Part shown: positions 24,225 to 32,491 of the stretch, one piece after another | Position numbering within the stretch: position 1 is the first letter of the stretch | How the letters are laid out: each line of letters starts with the position of its first letter | DNA from: DASSKA01 sp963839365 | Lineage (GTDB): Bacteria; Actinomycetota; Actinomycetes; Propionibacteriales; Nocardioidaceae | Assembly (NCBI GenBank): GCA_963839365.1 | Contig: CAWIUT010000001.1 | Coordinates: 124,001-188,000 of the forward strand | DNA: 64,000 nucleotides | Direction of reading: 5' to 3' | Translations under genes and position numbers: made by a program | Notes under the pieces: generated by a model | The model's input: only the letters and a program-made list of their open reading frames with translations | Databases searched by the model: none | What the model was told of the DNA's origin: nothing

Positions 24225-26555
24225 TCAGCCGCTGGTCACCACCCGCAGGCGATGGTCACGCACCAGCACGGCCACCGTCCCGTCGAGGTCGGTACGACGC
24301 ACCAGCATCCCGTCGTGGTGCAGCAGCCGGATCGTGCTGGGCGCCGGGTGCCCGTAGTCGTTCTCCTTGCCCACGGAGACCACCGCCAGCCGCGCGTGCA
24401 GAGCGCCCAGCAGCGCGGGGTCCTGGTAGCGGCTGCCGTGGTGCGGCACCTTGAGCACGTCCACGTGCAGCCCGGGATAGGCCGCGTGCAGCGTCTGCTG
24501 CGCCTCCGGCTCCATGTCCCCGCTCATCAGGATCGAGATGCCGCGCACCTGCACCAGCAGCACCAGACTGGCGTTGTTGGCGACCGACCCCTCCTCCCCG
24601 TTGTCGTCGGCATAGATCCCGCCCGACGGGCCGATCACCTGCCAGCTCAGCGCACCGACCCGCTCCACCTCGTCGTACGAAGGAACCCGCACGGGCACGT
24701 GAGCGGCGGCGGTCCAGCGGTCCACCTCGGCGGCGCCTTCCGGCGGCACCCGCGTGGCCGTCACGTCGACCACCCCGACCGGCCAGTGCGCGAGGACGGC
24801 AGGGAGCCCGGTGATGTGGTCGGCGTGGAAGTGGGTGAGCACCACCACCGGCAGCCGCTGCACACCGAGACGGGACAGGCAGCGGCTCATCAGCACCGGG
24901 TCGGGACCGGTGTCCACCACGACCGCGGCGCCCTGGCCGGCGTTCAGCACCAACCCGTCCCCCTGGCCGACGTCGCAGGCCACGAGCACCCAACCCGCGG
25001 GCGGCCAGCCGATGGTCGGCAGCGGCCGGGTCATGCCGGTCACCAGCAGCACCGCGCCAGCGACGCACCACCACCGGTGGGCGAGCACGCTGGGCAGGAC
25101 CAGCGCGACGACCAGGCAGCCCGCCGCCAGCACCGCCACCGACACCGCACCGGGCGCCCAGTCCAGGGCTGCGGTGGGCAGTCGGGCACAGTGCTCGCCG
25201 ACGGTGACGATCCACCACACGAACCAGCCGGCCAGCTCTCCGCACCACTGGCCCAGGCGCGGCACCACCAGCGCCAGCAGCCCACCGGCGAGCCCGAGGA
25301 CGGTGGCCGGGCCGACCGCGGCGGCGACCAGCATGTTGGCCGCCACCGCGACAAGGCTGACCTGCCCGGAGATCGCAGCGATCACCGGAGTGCACACCAG
25401 CTGCGCGGCGAACGGCACCGCGACCGCCTCCGCGGCCCAGCGCGGCAGCCAGGTGCGCAGCGCGTCCCGCCACGGCGGAGCGAGGAACAAGATGCCCGCG
25501 GTGGCCAGGGTGGAGAGCGCGAACCCTATCGAGGTGGCCAGCCACGGGTCGAACAGCAGCAGCGCGACGACCGCGACCCCGAGCGTCCGTCCGCCGCGCT
25601 GCCGTCCGTTGGAGCCCATGCCGATCAGCGCGACCGACCCCATCGCGGCGGCTCGCAGCACGCTGGGCTGCCCGCGGGCGAGCAGCACGAACCCGGCCAC
25701 GCCGAGCGCTCCGACGAGCATCAGGCCACGGGCCCGTACGCCGGCCCAGCGGGCCATGATGAGCAGGAACCCGACCAGCAACGTCAGGTTGGTGCCCGAG
25801 ACCGCGGCGAGGTGCGTCAGCCCGGTGACCTGGAAGTCCTGCACCAGCTGGTCGGACATCGCGGTGTCCTCGCCGTCCACCAGCGCGGGGAGCAGCGACC
25901 GCTCGTCGGTCGGGAGCGGTTCGGCCGCGGCGCGGATCCCGGCGCGCACCACCGCCGCGGCGCGCAGCAGCGGCCCGGGGCGGCGCAGCACCGTCGGGCG
26001 GCCGGACGCCGACAGCACTGCCGCCGTGTCGCCCCCGTCGGCGGTGTCCAGCCGGCCCCGGAGCCGGACCGTGCTGCCAAGAGCGAGGTCGTGGAGCCCC
26101 GGGTCCCCGAACACCAGCACGGGCACGGCGGTCGGCCGCGCCGCGCCGCGTGCGGTCACCGTGGAGGCGTTCAGCCTCAGCAGCGCGTAGGGGCCGTACC
26201 TCCCCTGCTTCCGCACCGGGTCGGAGCCGACCGTGCCGGTGACCGTGATCCAGGCCCGCCGGGCCGCCAGCCCGGCGACGGGACTGTGCCGGACCGCATC
26301 GGCGTGCACCGCGGCGACCCCCGCGGCGGCCCCGGCCACCACGACGGCACCCACCAGCGCTCCGAGGCGCCCCTGCTCAGGCGCTACGAGTCCCCGGCCG
26401 AGGGGCCGGCCGCCGGACAGCAGCGCACCCAGAGCGACGGCACCGGCCGCGAGCCCGGCGACGACCAGCAGCGGGCCGGGCACGAAGAAGCCGGCGAGCG
26501 CCCCCAGCCAGGCCGCCCCCGCGAGTAGCACCGCCCGCAGGTCCGGCACGGTCAC
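24225..26555 (-). CDS. comEC: ComEC/Rec2 DNA-uptake channel protein
   Basis: 776 residues. N-terminal hydrophobic segments and DUF4131-like region, then the Competence domain (about 225-480) with GLTHLAAVSGTNLTLLVGF, then a metallo-beta-lactamase-like domain from about 530 with the HxHxDH metal site in LTHFHADHITGLP (about 568-580) and KVPHHGSRYQDP later. In transformable bacteria it forms the inner-membrane channel for single-stranded DNA. The GTG start at 26555 overlaps the comEA stop by four bases. All domains are intact, so the organism may be naturally competent, although other competence genes are not in the window. Confidence 0.93.
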   Translation of the reverse strand: MTVPDLRAVLLAGAAWLGALAGFFVPGPLLVVAGLAAGAVALGALLSGGRPLGRGLVAPEQGRLGALVGAVVVAGAAAGVAAVHADAVRHSPVAGLAARRAWITVTGTVGSDPVRKQGRYGPYALLRLNASTVTARGAARPTAVPVLVFGDPGLHDLALGSTVRLRGRLDTADGGDTAAVLSASGRPTVLRRPGPLLRAAAVVRAGIRAAAEPLPTDERSLLPALVDGEDTAMSDQLVQDFQVTGLTHLAAVSGTNLTLLVGFLLIMARWAGVRARGLMLVGALGVAGFVLLARGQPSVLRAAAMGSVALIGMGSNGRQRGGRTLGVAVVALLLFDPWLATSIGFALSTLATAGILFLAPPWRDALRTWLPRWAAEAVAVPFAAQLVCTPVIAAISGQVSLVAVAANMLVAAAVGPATVLGLAGGLLALVVPRLGQWCGELAGWFVWWIVTVGEHCARLPTAALDWAPGAVSVAVLAAGCLVVALVLPSVLAHRWWCVAGAVLLVTGMTRPLPTIGWPPAGWVLVACDVGQGDGLVLNAGQGAAVVVDTGPDPVLMSRCLSRLGVQRLPVVVLTHFHADHITGLPAVLAHWPVGVVDVTATRVPPEGAAEVDRWTAAAHVPVRVPSYDEVERVGALSWQVIGPSGGIYADDNGEEGSVANNASLVLLVQVRGISILMSGDMEPEAQQTLHAAYPGLHVDVLKVPHHGSRYQDPALLGALHARLAVVSVGKENDYGHPAPSTIRLLHHDGMLVRRTDLDGTVAVLVRDHRLRVVTSG

Positions 26556-27475
26556 AAGGTGACGAACGGAGCCAGCTGGGCCAGCTTGGCGTCACCGATC
26601 CCGGAGACGTCCTGGAGCTGGTCGACCGCGGTGAACGGGCCGTTCTCGCTGCGCCACTTCAAGATCGCCGCCGCCGTCACCGGCCCGATCCCGGGCAGCG
26701 ACTCCAGCTGCGGCTCGGTGGCCGTGTTCAGGTTCACCAGCGGCTCGGTGGAGCCTGCACCAGGTGCGGAGGCGGCCTGCGCCGCGACTCCGGTGGGCGC
26801 TGGCAGACCGACGAGCACCTGCTCGCCGTCTGTCAGCGGCCGGGCCAGGTTCAGCGCGCTCAGGTCCACCCTCCGGCGTGCGCCCCCGGCCGCCCGCAGC
26901 GCGTCCACGACCCGCGCACCGCCCGGCAGCGTCACGATCCCGGGATGCCGGACCTTGCCCGCCACGTCGACAACCAGCCGGGCGGTGGCGGACGGACTGG
27001 GAGAGGCCGCGGCGGAAGGCGTGAGCAGCAGCCCGCTCATGGTTGCCGTCGGGCGGGCCGTCGGCGTCGCGCGCACGGCGCGGACCACCGTGCCGCCGCG
27101 ATCCGCACGGAGCACGAACCAGGCGCTCGCGGCGAGAGCGGCCGCGACCAGCAGCGCCACCACGGTCAGGTGCGAGGCCCCGAGCTGCACCCGGCCCTGC
27201 AGGGTGGGCGGCAGCCGGTCGTGCAGCCACCCGGACGCGCGGCCCCCGGCACCGGCAACCCGGCGGGCGTGCCGACCCGGCGGATCGGGCTCGCCGCCAT
27301 CAGGTTCGCCGGCCGGGGGCTCGCCGGGCACGTGCTCGCCGGGCCGGCCCTCACCACGGAGGGACGGGGGGTCACGCGGCGGGGGCCGCAGCCCGGCGAG
27401 CTCGGCGCTCAACAGCTCCAGCCGGCGCCGGGTCACCTCGGCGACCTGCTCGCGGCTGGAGTTGGGGGAGCGCAT
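26552..27475 (-). CDS. comEA: ComEA family DNA receptor
   Basis: 307 residues. A basic and proline-rich cytosolic stretch of about 100 residues precedes one membrane segment (HLTVVALLVAAALAASAWFVL, split around residues 104-124), then an SLBB domain (VDVAGKVRHPGIVTLPGG) and a C-terminal helix-hairpin-helix pair (VNLNTATEPQLESLPGIG and QLQDVSGIGDAKLAQL), the DNA-binding unit of ComEA. It presents external double-stranded DNA to the ComEC channel. The long N-terminal extension is normal for actinobacterial members. Coupled to comEC by a GTGA overlap. Confidence 0.92.
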   Translation of the reverse strand: MRSPNSSREQVAEVTRRRLELLSAELAGLRPPPRDPPSLRGEGRPGEHVPGEPPAGEPDGGEPDPPGRHARRVAGAGGRASGWLHDRLPPTLQGRVQLGASHLTVVALLVAAALAASAWFVLRADRGGTVVRAVRATPTARPTATMSGLLLTPSAAASPSPSATARLVVDVAGKVRHPGIVTLPGGARVVDALRAAGGARRRVDLSALNLARPLTDGEQVLVGLPAPTGVAAQAASAPGAGSTEPLVNLNTATEPQLESLPGIGPVTAAAILKWRSENGPFTAVDQLQDVSGIGDAKLAQLAPFVTL

Positions 27476-27558
27476 GCGCCGAACCTAGGGCGGTCGGCGT
27501 GACGGCGGAAGGGACAGTTCGGCGGCTGTGGACGACGGCCGTCGCGGGCCGGGGACGC

Positions 27559-28428
27559 TCAGCGCGGGGCGACCACGACGGCGACCATGCCGGGGCCCGC
27601 GTGGGCTCCGATCACCGCGCCGACCTCGCCGACCAGCACCTTCCGGCCGCCGAGTCTGCTCGTGAGCCGGTCCTGCATCTGCTCGGCCAGGGCCGCGGCC
27701 TGCTGCGGGTTGGCGAGGTGGGCCACCGCCACGTTGACGGCATCGGTGCCCGCGTCGGTGCCGGCCTCGGTGGCGAGGTCGGCCAGCCGAGTCAGCGCGC
27801 GGGCCGCTGTGCGCACCTTCTCCAGCATGTCCACCCGGCCGTCGCGGACCGTCAGCAGCGGTTTCACCGAGAGCGCGGAACCGAGCAGCTTCGCGGCGGC
27901 GCCGATCCTGCCGCCGCGGTGCAGGTACTCCAGGGTGTCGACGTAGAACAGCGAGGTGGTCGCCGCTGCCCGCGCCCGGGCAGCCTCGGCCGCGTCCTCG
28001 GCCGTGCCGCCGCCGTCGAGCACGTCGGCGGCGGCCAGCACCGCGAAGCCGACCCCCATCCCCACCTGCCGGGTGTCGACGGTGCGCACCGGCACCGGGG
28101 CGTTCTTGGCGGCCGCCAGCGCCGACGCGTAGGTGCCGCTCAGCTCGCCGCTGAGGTGCACCGAGACGATCTCCGTGGCCCCGGCCTCGGCCGCCGCCTG
28201 ATAGGCATCGGCGAACCTGCCGGAGGCCGGGCGAGAGGTGCGGACCCGGGTCCGGGAACGCAGCGCGGCGGCGATCCGTTCCGGGGCCGCGGGGCCCTCG
28301 GCCCCCTCGTCGTAGGACGTGTCCCCCACCACCACCCGCAGCGGCACCACGGTGATGTCACGCCGCGCGGCGACCTCGGCGGGCAGCGACGCCACCGAGT
28401 CGGTGATGATCGCGACCGGCCGAGACAT
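27559..28428 (-). CDS. DegV family fatty acid-binding protein
   Basis: 289 residues. The DegV pattern is clear: VAIITDSVASLP at the start, RTSRPASGRFADAY, SVHLSGELSGTYASA (lipid-head-binding serine), VDTRQVGMGVGF and TLEYLHRGGRIG. DegV (FakB-like) proteins bind a fatty acid for phosphorylation by a FakA-type kinase; no fakA is seen here. The ATG at 28428 follows a -10-like TAACCT with about seven bases between, so the mRNA may be leaderless. It lies between comEA and a divergent dehydrogenase gene, as is common in this group. Confidence 0.9.
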   Translation of the reverse strand: MSRPVAIITDSVASLPAEVAARRDITVVPLRVVVGDTSYDEGAEGPAAPERIAAALRSRTRVRTSRPASGRFADAYQAAAEAGATEIVSVHLSGELSGTYASALAAAKNAPVPVRTVDTRQVGMGVGFAVLAAADVLDGGGTAEDAAEAARARAAATTSLFYVDTLEYLHRGGRIGAAAKLLGSALSVKPLLTVRDGRVDMLEKVRTAARALTRLADLATEAGTDAGTDAVNVAVAHLANPQQAAALAEQMQDRLTSRLGGRKVLVGEVGAVIGAHAGPGMVAVVVAPR

Positions 28429-28443
28429 GGAGGGAAGGTTACC

Positions 28444-28471
28444 GGGCATGAGAAGACGGGCATGAGAAGAG
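28444..28471. repeat. Tandem 14-bp repeat in a divergent promoter region
   Basis: GGGCATGAGAAGAC (28,444-28,457) is followed at once by GGGCATGAGAAGAG (28,458-28,471). It lies in the 75-base gap between divergent degV and a dehydrogenase gene, so it could be a paired operator or a recent duplication. Confidence 0.6.
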
Positions 28472-28503
28472 CGGCCCGAACCGACGATGCGAGGAGAGAC
28501 CCG

Positions 28504-29148
28504 ATGCGCGTGGTGATCGCAGGAGGACACGGCAAGATCGCGCTCCGGCTGGCGCGACGGCTGGCCCAGGCCGGTGACCATGCCGTCGGCGTGGTGCGCA
28601 ACCCTGCCCACGTCCAAGATGTGGAAGCGACCGGAGCGCAGGCGGCTGTCGTCGACCTCGAGCACGTCAGCCCCGAGGAGCTGGCCTTGACCGTGGCCGG
28701 GTCGGACGCGGTCGTGTTCGCCGCCGGCGGCGGACCGAGCAGCGGCGCCGCGCGCAAGGAGACCGTGGACAAGGGGGCGGCCATGCTTCTCGCGGACGCC
28801 GCGCAGCATGCCGGGGTCCGCCGCTACCTGATGGTCTCCTCGATGGGCACCGACCAGGCCGACCCGGACAGCGACGACATCTTCCAGGTCTACCTGCGCG
28901 CGAAGAAGGCCGCCGACGAGGACCTGCGCAGCCGGGACCTGGACTGGACGATCGTGCACCCCGGCCGGCTCACCGACGACGACGGCACCGGGAGGGTGCA
29001 GGTCGGCCGCCTCGAGCGCGGTGACGTGCCTCGCGAGGACGTGGCGGCCGTGCTGGTGGCGGCGTTGCACGACGACCGGACCATCGGCAAGGACTTCGAC
29101 CTTCTCGCCGGAGACCAGCCCATCGAGGAGGCGCTCGCCTCACTCTGA
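28504..29148 (+). CDS. NAD(P)-binding atypical SDR-family protein
   Basis: 214 residues. The dinucleotide motif VVIAGGHGKIALRLARRLA is at residues 3-21, with NmrA/SDR_a5-like signatures SDAVVFAAGG, RRYLMVSSMG and DWTIVHPGRLTDD. This group includes quinone reductases and redox sensors; the reaction is not predictable here. ATG 28504 has GAGGAGAG upstream. It lies between divergent degV and convergent leuS. Confidence 0.88.
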   Translation: MRVVIAGGHGKIALRLARRLAQAGDHAVGVVRNPAHVQDVEATGAQAAVVDLEHVSPEELALTVAGSDAVVFAAGGGPSSGAARKETVDKGAAMLLADAAQHAGVRRYLMVSSMGTDQADPDSDDIFQVYLRAKKAADEDLRSRDLDWTIVHPGRLTDDDGTGRVQVGRLERGDVPREDVAAVLVAALHDDRTIGKDFDLLAGDQPIEEALASL

Positions 29149-29192
29149 GCGGCCGCGCGGCGTACTCCTCCTGGCCGAGACCCCGCACCGGG

Positions 29193-31754
29193 TCAGCCGG
29201 TGACCAGGTTCACCAGCTTCGGCGCCCGCACGATCACCTTGCGCACCGGTCGGTCGTCCAGGGCCCGCTGCACCTGCGGGTCGGCCAGCGCCAGCGCCTC
29301 CAGGTCCGCCTCGGAGATGGACGGGCTGACCTCCAGCTTGGCCCGCAGCTTGCCCTGGACCTGCACGATCGCGGTGACCGTGTCCTCGACCAGCAGTGCC
29401 CCGTCCACCGTCGGCCAGCCGGCCTTGGCGACGGTCGGCTGGTGGCCCAGCCGGGACCACATCTCCTCGGCGGTGTAGGGGGCGACCAGGCTCAGCAGGA
29501 TCGCGACCGCCTCGGTGGCCTCCCGCACCGCCGGGTCCTGTGGACCGCAGCCGGAGTCGACCGCCTTGCGGGTCGCGTTCACCAGCTCCATGATCCGGGC
29601 GACCAGCACGTTGAACCGGTGGTCCTCGACCAGCTGGGCGGCCTCGTGCACCGTCTTGTGGGTGACCTTGCGCAACGCCGTGTCACCGTCCTTGAAGGCA
29701 ACCCCGGGCGCCGAGGTCACGTCGCCGCTCAGCCGCCACGCCCGCTGCAGGAACCGCAGCGAGCCGGCCGGGGAGACGTCCGCCCAGTCGATGTCGTCCT
29801 CGGGCGGCCCCGCGAACACCAGGGTCAGTCGCACCGCGTCGACCCCGAACTCGTCGATCTGCTCCCCCAGGTTCACCCCGTTGCCCAGCGACTTGCTCAT
29901 CGCCTTGCCCTGGTTGATGACCTGACCCTGGTTCAGCAGCGCCTGGAACGGCTCCTCGAAGTCGACCATGCCCATGTCGAACAGCACCTTGGTGAAGAAC
30001 CGGCTGTACAGCAGGTGCAAGATCGCGTGCTCTACCCCGCCGACGTACTGCTCTGCCGGCATCCAGCGGCGCACCGCCTCCGGGTCGAACGGGCCGTCCT
30101 CGTAGTGCGGCGAGCAGTAGCGCAGGAAGTACCACGAGGAGTCCACGAAGGTGTCCATCGTGTCGCTGTCCCGCTTCGCGGGTCCGCCGCAGGAGGGGCA
30201 GTCGACGTTCACCCACTCCTCGGCCGCCGCCAGCGGCGAGGTGCCCTTGGGCTTCAGGTCCGCGCCCCGCAGGTCGGGCAGTACGACGGGCAGCTGGTCG
30301 TCGGGGACCGGCACCTCCCCGCACGACGGGCAGTGCACGATCGGGATCGGGCATCCCCAGAACCGCTGCCGGGACAGCAGCCAGTCACGCAGCCGGTAGT
30401 TCACCGCCCCCCTGCCGCGCTCGTCGGCCTCCAGCCGCTTGACCATCGCGGAGATGCCGCTGGCCTTGTCGGTCAACCCGTCCAGACTGAACCCATCACT
30501 GGCGGAGTTCACGTAGGTGCCGTCGCCGGTGGTGGCCACGAACGTCTCGGCCGGGTCCGGCTCGCCGGTGTCGACGACCATGCGCACCGGCAGCTCGAAC
30601 GCCTTGGCGAAGTCCAGGTCGCGCTGGTCGTGCGCGGGCACCGCCATCACCGCGCCGGTGCCGTAGTCGGCCAGCACGTAGTCGGCCGCCCAGACCGGCA
30701 TCTGCTCCCCGGTCACCGGGTTGGTGGCGTAGCGACCCAGGAAGACACCGGTCTTGTCCCGCTCCGTGGAGAGCCGGTCGATGTCGCTCTCCCGGCGCAC
30801 CTGCTCCCGGTAGGCCTCGAACGCGTCCCGCTGCTCGGGCGCGCACAGCTCCTCGGCCAGCTTGGCGTCGGCGGCCACCACGAAGAACGTCGCGCCGTAC
30901 AGGGTGTCCGGCCGGGTGGTGAACACGGTGACCTTGCGCCCGGCCAGCAACCCGCCGCCGGTGTCCTCGCGCGGCTCGATGTCGAAGTCGACGGACGCGC
31001 CCTCGGAGCGGCCGATCCAGTTGCGCTGCATGGCCAGCACCCGCTCGGGCCAGGTGTCCTTCAGCGACACCATGTCGTCCAGCAGCCGCTGGGCGTAGTC
31101 GGTGACCTTGAAGTACCACTGGGTCAGCTCGCGCTTGGTGACCACGGCGCCGCAGCGCTCGCACAGCCCGCCGACCACCTGCTCGTTGGCCAGCACGGTC
31201 TGGTCGTTGGGACACCAGTTCACCGGCGAGGACTTCCGGTAGGCCAGGCCACGCTCCCGGAACCGCAGGAACAGCCACTGCGTCCACCGGTAGTACTCGG
31301 GGTCGCTGGTGTGCAGCCGGCGGGTCCAGTCGAACGCGAGCCCGTAGCGGCGGATCGAGTCGGCCTGGGTCTCGATGTTGGCGTAGGTGTAGGTGGCCGG
31401 GTGCTCGTCCCGCTTGATGGCGGCGTTCTCGGCGGGCAGCCCGAAGGAGTCCCAGCCGATCGGGTTCATCACGTCGAACCCGCGCTGCCACCAGTAGCGC
31501 GCGATCACGTCGTGCAGGGCGAACACCTCCGCGTGCCCCATGTGCAGGTCACCGCTGGGGTAGGGGAACATCGTCAGCGCGTAGCGGCGGGTCTCTTCGG
31601 GTCCCGAGGCGTCGTCGCGGGCCCGGAAGGGGTCCATCTCCTCCCAGACCTTGCGCCACTTCTCCTGGGTGGCGACCACGTCGTAGCCGGCGCCGGGGCT
31701 CCCGGTCCGCTCGGGGGTCGCCACGTCCGGCGTGCTGCCGACGCTGTCGCTCAT
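29193..31754 (-). CDS. leuS: Leucyl-tRNA synthetase
   Basis: 853 residues, class Ia synthetase. The HIGH-type motif is HMGH at 71-74 (in PYPSGDLHMGHAEVF), the editing domain lies about 230-420 with TTRPDTLYGATF, a zinc-binding CPSCGEVPVP insert follows, and the KMSKS motif is KAMSKSLGNG near 625. It charges tRNA-Leu and proofreads isoleucine and norvaline. The ATG at 31754 has AGGAA upstream; in-frame codons further up lie in the leader. A predicted leucine-rich leader ORF and terminator at 31,825-31,910 suggest attenuation by charged tRNA-Leu level. Confidence 0.97.
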   Translation of the reverse strand: MSDSVGSTPDVATPERTGSPGAGYDVVATQEKWRKVWEEMDPFRARDDASGPEETRRYALTMFPYPSGDLHMGHAEVFALHDVIARYWWQRGFDVMNPIGWDSFGLPAENAAIKRDEHPATYTYANIETQADSIRRYGLAFDWTRRLHTSDPEYYRWTQWLFLRFRERGLAYRKSSPVNWCPNDQTVLANEQVVGGLCERCGAVVTKRELTQWYFKVTDYAQRLLDDMVSLKDTWPERVLAMQRNWIGRSEGASVDFDIEPREDTGGGLLAGRKVTVFTTRPDTLYGATFFVVAADAKLAEELCAPEQRDAFEAYREQVRRESDIDRLSTERDKTGVFLGRYATNPVTGEQMPVWAADYVLADYGTGAVMAVPAHDQRDLDFAKAFELPVRMVVDTGEPDPAETFVATTGDGTYVNSASDGFSLDGLTDKASGISAMVKRLEADERGRGAVNYRLRDWLLSRQRFWGCPIPIVHCPSCGEVPVPDDQLPVVLPDLRGADLKPKGTSPLAAAEEWVNVDCPSCGGPAKRDSDTMDTFVDSSWYFLRYCSPHYEDGPFDPEAVRRWMPAEQYVGGVEHAILHLLYSRFFTKVLFDMGMVDFEEPFQALLNQGQVINQGKAMSKSLGNGVNLGEQIDEFGVDAVRLTLVFAGPPEDDIDWADVSPAGSLRFLQRAWRLSGDVTSAPGVAFKDGDTALRKVTHKTVHEAAQLVEDHRFNVLVARIMELVNATRKAVDSGCGPQDPAVREATEAVAILLSLVAPYTAEEMWSRLGHQPTVAKAGWPTVDGALLVEDTVTAIVQVQGKLRAKLEVSPSISEADLEALALADPQVQRALDDRPVRKVIVRAPKLVNLVTG

Positions 31755-31824
31755 CGAGGTTCCTTCTGCTTCGGTTCTCGCGGGCATCGAGGCTGCTCCT
31801 TGACGGTGACCATGGCTGGGACAC

Positions 31825-31850
31825 AAAAAAACCCCTCGAGCACGAGGGGT
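31825..31850 (-). terminator. Intrinsic terminator/attenuator in the leuS leader
   Basis: On the leuS transcript strand ACCCCTCG-TGCT-CGAGGGGT forms an 8-bp stem followed directly by seven Ts. This is the only textbook stem plus T-run in the window, and it lies about 70 bases upstream of the leuS start, after a short leucine-rich ORF. It would end transcription before leuS unless prevented. A competing antiterminator is not obvious by eye; a partial pairing TAGCCG with CGGCTA abuts its 5' side. Confidence 0.85.
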
Positions 31851-31874
31851 AGCCGCGCTGACGTCAAGCGTTGG

Positions 31875-31910
31875 TCAACGCGGCCGGCTAAGGAGCAGGG
31901 CCATGCGCAT
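31875..31910 (-). CDS. Leucine-rich leader peptide upstream of leuS (MRMALLLSRPR)
   Basis: An 11-residue ORF, ATG at 31910 to TGA at 31,877-31,875, encoding MRMALLLSRPR with three consecutive leucine codons CTG CTC CTT. The ATG is six bases after a TATCAT -10-like box, so it could be the first codon of a leaderless transcript, as is frequent in Actinobacteria. The ORF ends 25 bases before the terminator stem. This arrangement is that of classical amino-acid attenuators: slow decoding of leucine codons would alter folding downstream. Too short for homology support; the inference rests on position and composition. Confidence 0.65.
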   Translation of the reverse strand: MRMALLLSRPR

Positions 31911-31916
31911 GCGGTC

Positions 31917-31922
31917 ATGATA
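31917..31922 (-). promoter_or_regulatory. -10 element for the leuS leader transcript
   Basis: TATCAT reads on the minus strand at 31,922-31,917, fitting the TANNNT consensus used in Actinobacteria. Its spacing of six bases to the leader ATG matches leaderless initiation. No clear -35 box is seen 17-18 bases upstream. Confidence 0.45.
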
Positions 31923-32001
31923 GCGCAGCACGTTCTCCCCGATATCGGTGCGTCAGCCGCCAGGCAGGGGTCGTGTTCCGGCACGACATCGGCGGGACGG
32001 C

Positions 32002-32466
32002 TCAGGAGAGGGTCACGAAGGAGAGTCGACCGCTGCCGTACTGGGAGAACTCCACCGTCAGGTCCAGTCGGCTGCCGAGGCTGCGTGCCAGCGCGGCGAC
32101 GTCGGCGGGCGGCTCGGACGGGTACGACGCGTAGCGGCGCACCCCGTCGCCGAACAGCGGGCCGAGCCCGTCGAGCAACCGGTCCAGGTGACCGGCCAGC
32201 GACGGCCCGAGCCGATGCTGCCTCCAGACGTCCTCCAGCCCGCCGGCCGGGATCCGGCCGGCCAGCGCGGCCAGGGTGGCCGAGCAACGCAGGTCGGCCG
32301 CGAGCACTGCGGAGGTCCGCACCCGCGGGTCGACGTAGACCGCGACCGTGGCCGGCTCCCCGGGGCCGGGGGCGTACGGCAGGCCCCGCGCCACCCGCGG
32401 TGGACGCCCGAGCAGCTCCTCGAGCAAGTCCCGGACCGCCTTCGGCGACGGGACCGCGCTGACCAT
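32002..32466 (-). CDS. Conserved hypothetical protein
   Basis: 154 residues, no signal peptide or membrane segment. Alternating hydrophobic strands and helices (VAVYVDPRVRTSAVLAADL, ATLAALAGRIP, LDRLLDGLGPLF, RLDLTVEFSQ) faintly recall the CheC/CheX-type phosphatase fold, but the match is too weak to name. The ATG at 32466 is chosen because a TAGTAT -10 box ends seven bases upstream, which suggests a leaderless mRNA; ATG 32475 would lie within that box. Divergent from galE and upstream of the leuS leader. Confidence 0.6.
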   Translation of the reverse strand: MVSAVPSPKAVRDLLEELLGRPPRVARGLPYAPGPGEPATVAVYVDPRVRTSAVLAADLRCSATLAALAGRIPAGGLEDVWRQHRLGPSLAGHLDRLLDGLGPLFGDGVRRYASYPSEPPADVAALARSLGSRLDLTVEFSQYGSGRLSFVTLS

Positions 32467-32472
32467 GGCGGT

Positions 32473-32479
32473 CATACTA
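32473..32479. promoter_or_regulatory. Overlapping divergent -10 boxes between hypothetical gene and galE
   Basis: The string CATACTA serves both directions: TAGTAT on the minus strand for the hypothetical gene (start 32466) and CATACT on the plus strand, 13 bases before the galE ATG. The intergenic gap is only 25 bases, so both promoters must extend into the opposite coding region. Confidence 0.4.
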
Positions 32480-32491
32480 AGGTCGGGGGCC

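Noticed and set aside
24252..26528. Long plus-strand open frame opposite comEC
   Set aside because: Composition is dominated by His, Arg, Gln and Pro typical of antisense frames in GC-rich DNA; comEC is clearly the real gene.
31751..31918. Longer leader ORF starting at ATG 31918 with Leu codons TTA, TTG and CTA running through the terminator
   Set aside because: Its ATG overlaps the proposed -10 box and it reads through the terminator; the short leucine-run ORF at 31,910 fits an attenuator better.
29442..32462. 1,006-codon plus-strand frame opposite leuS
   Set aside because: Antisense shadow of leuS, with biased composition and no domain.
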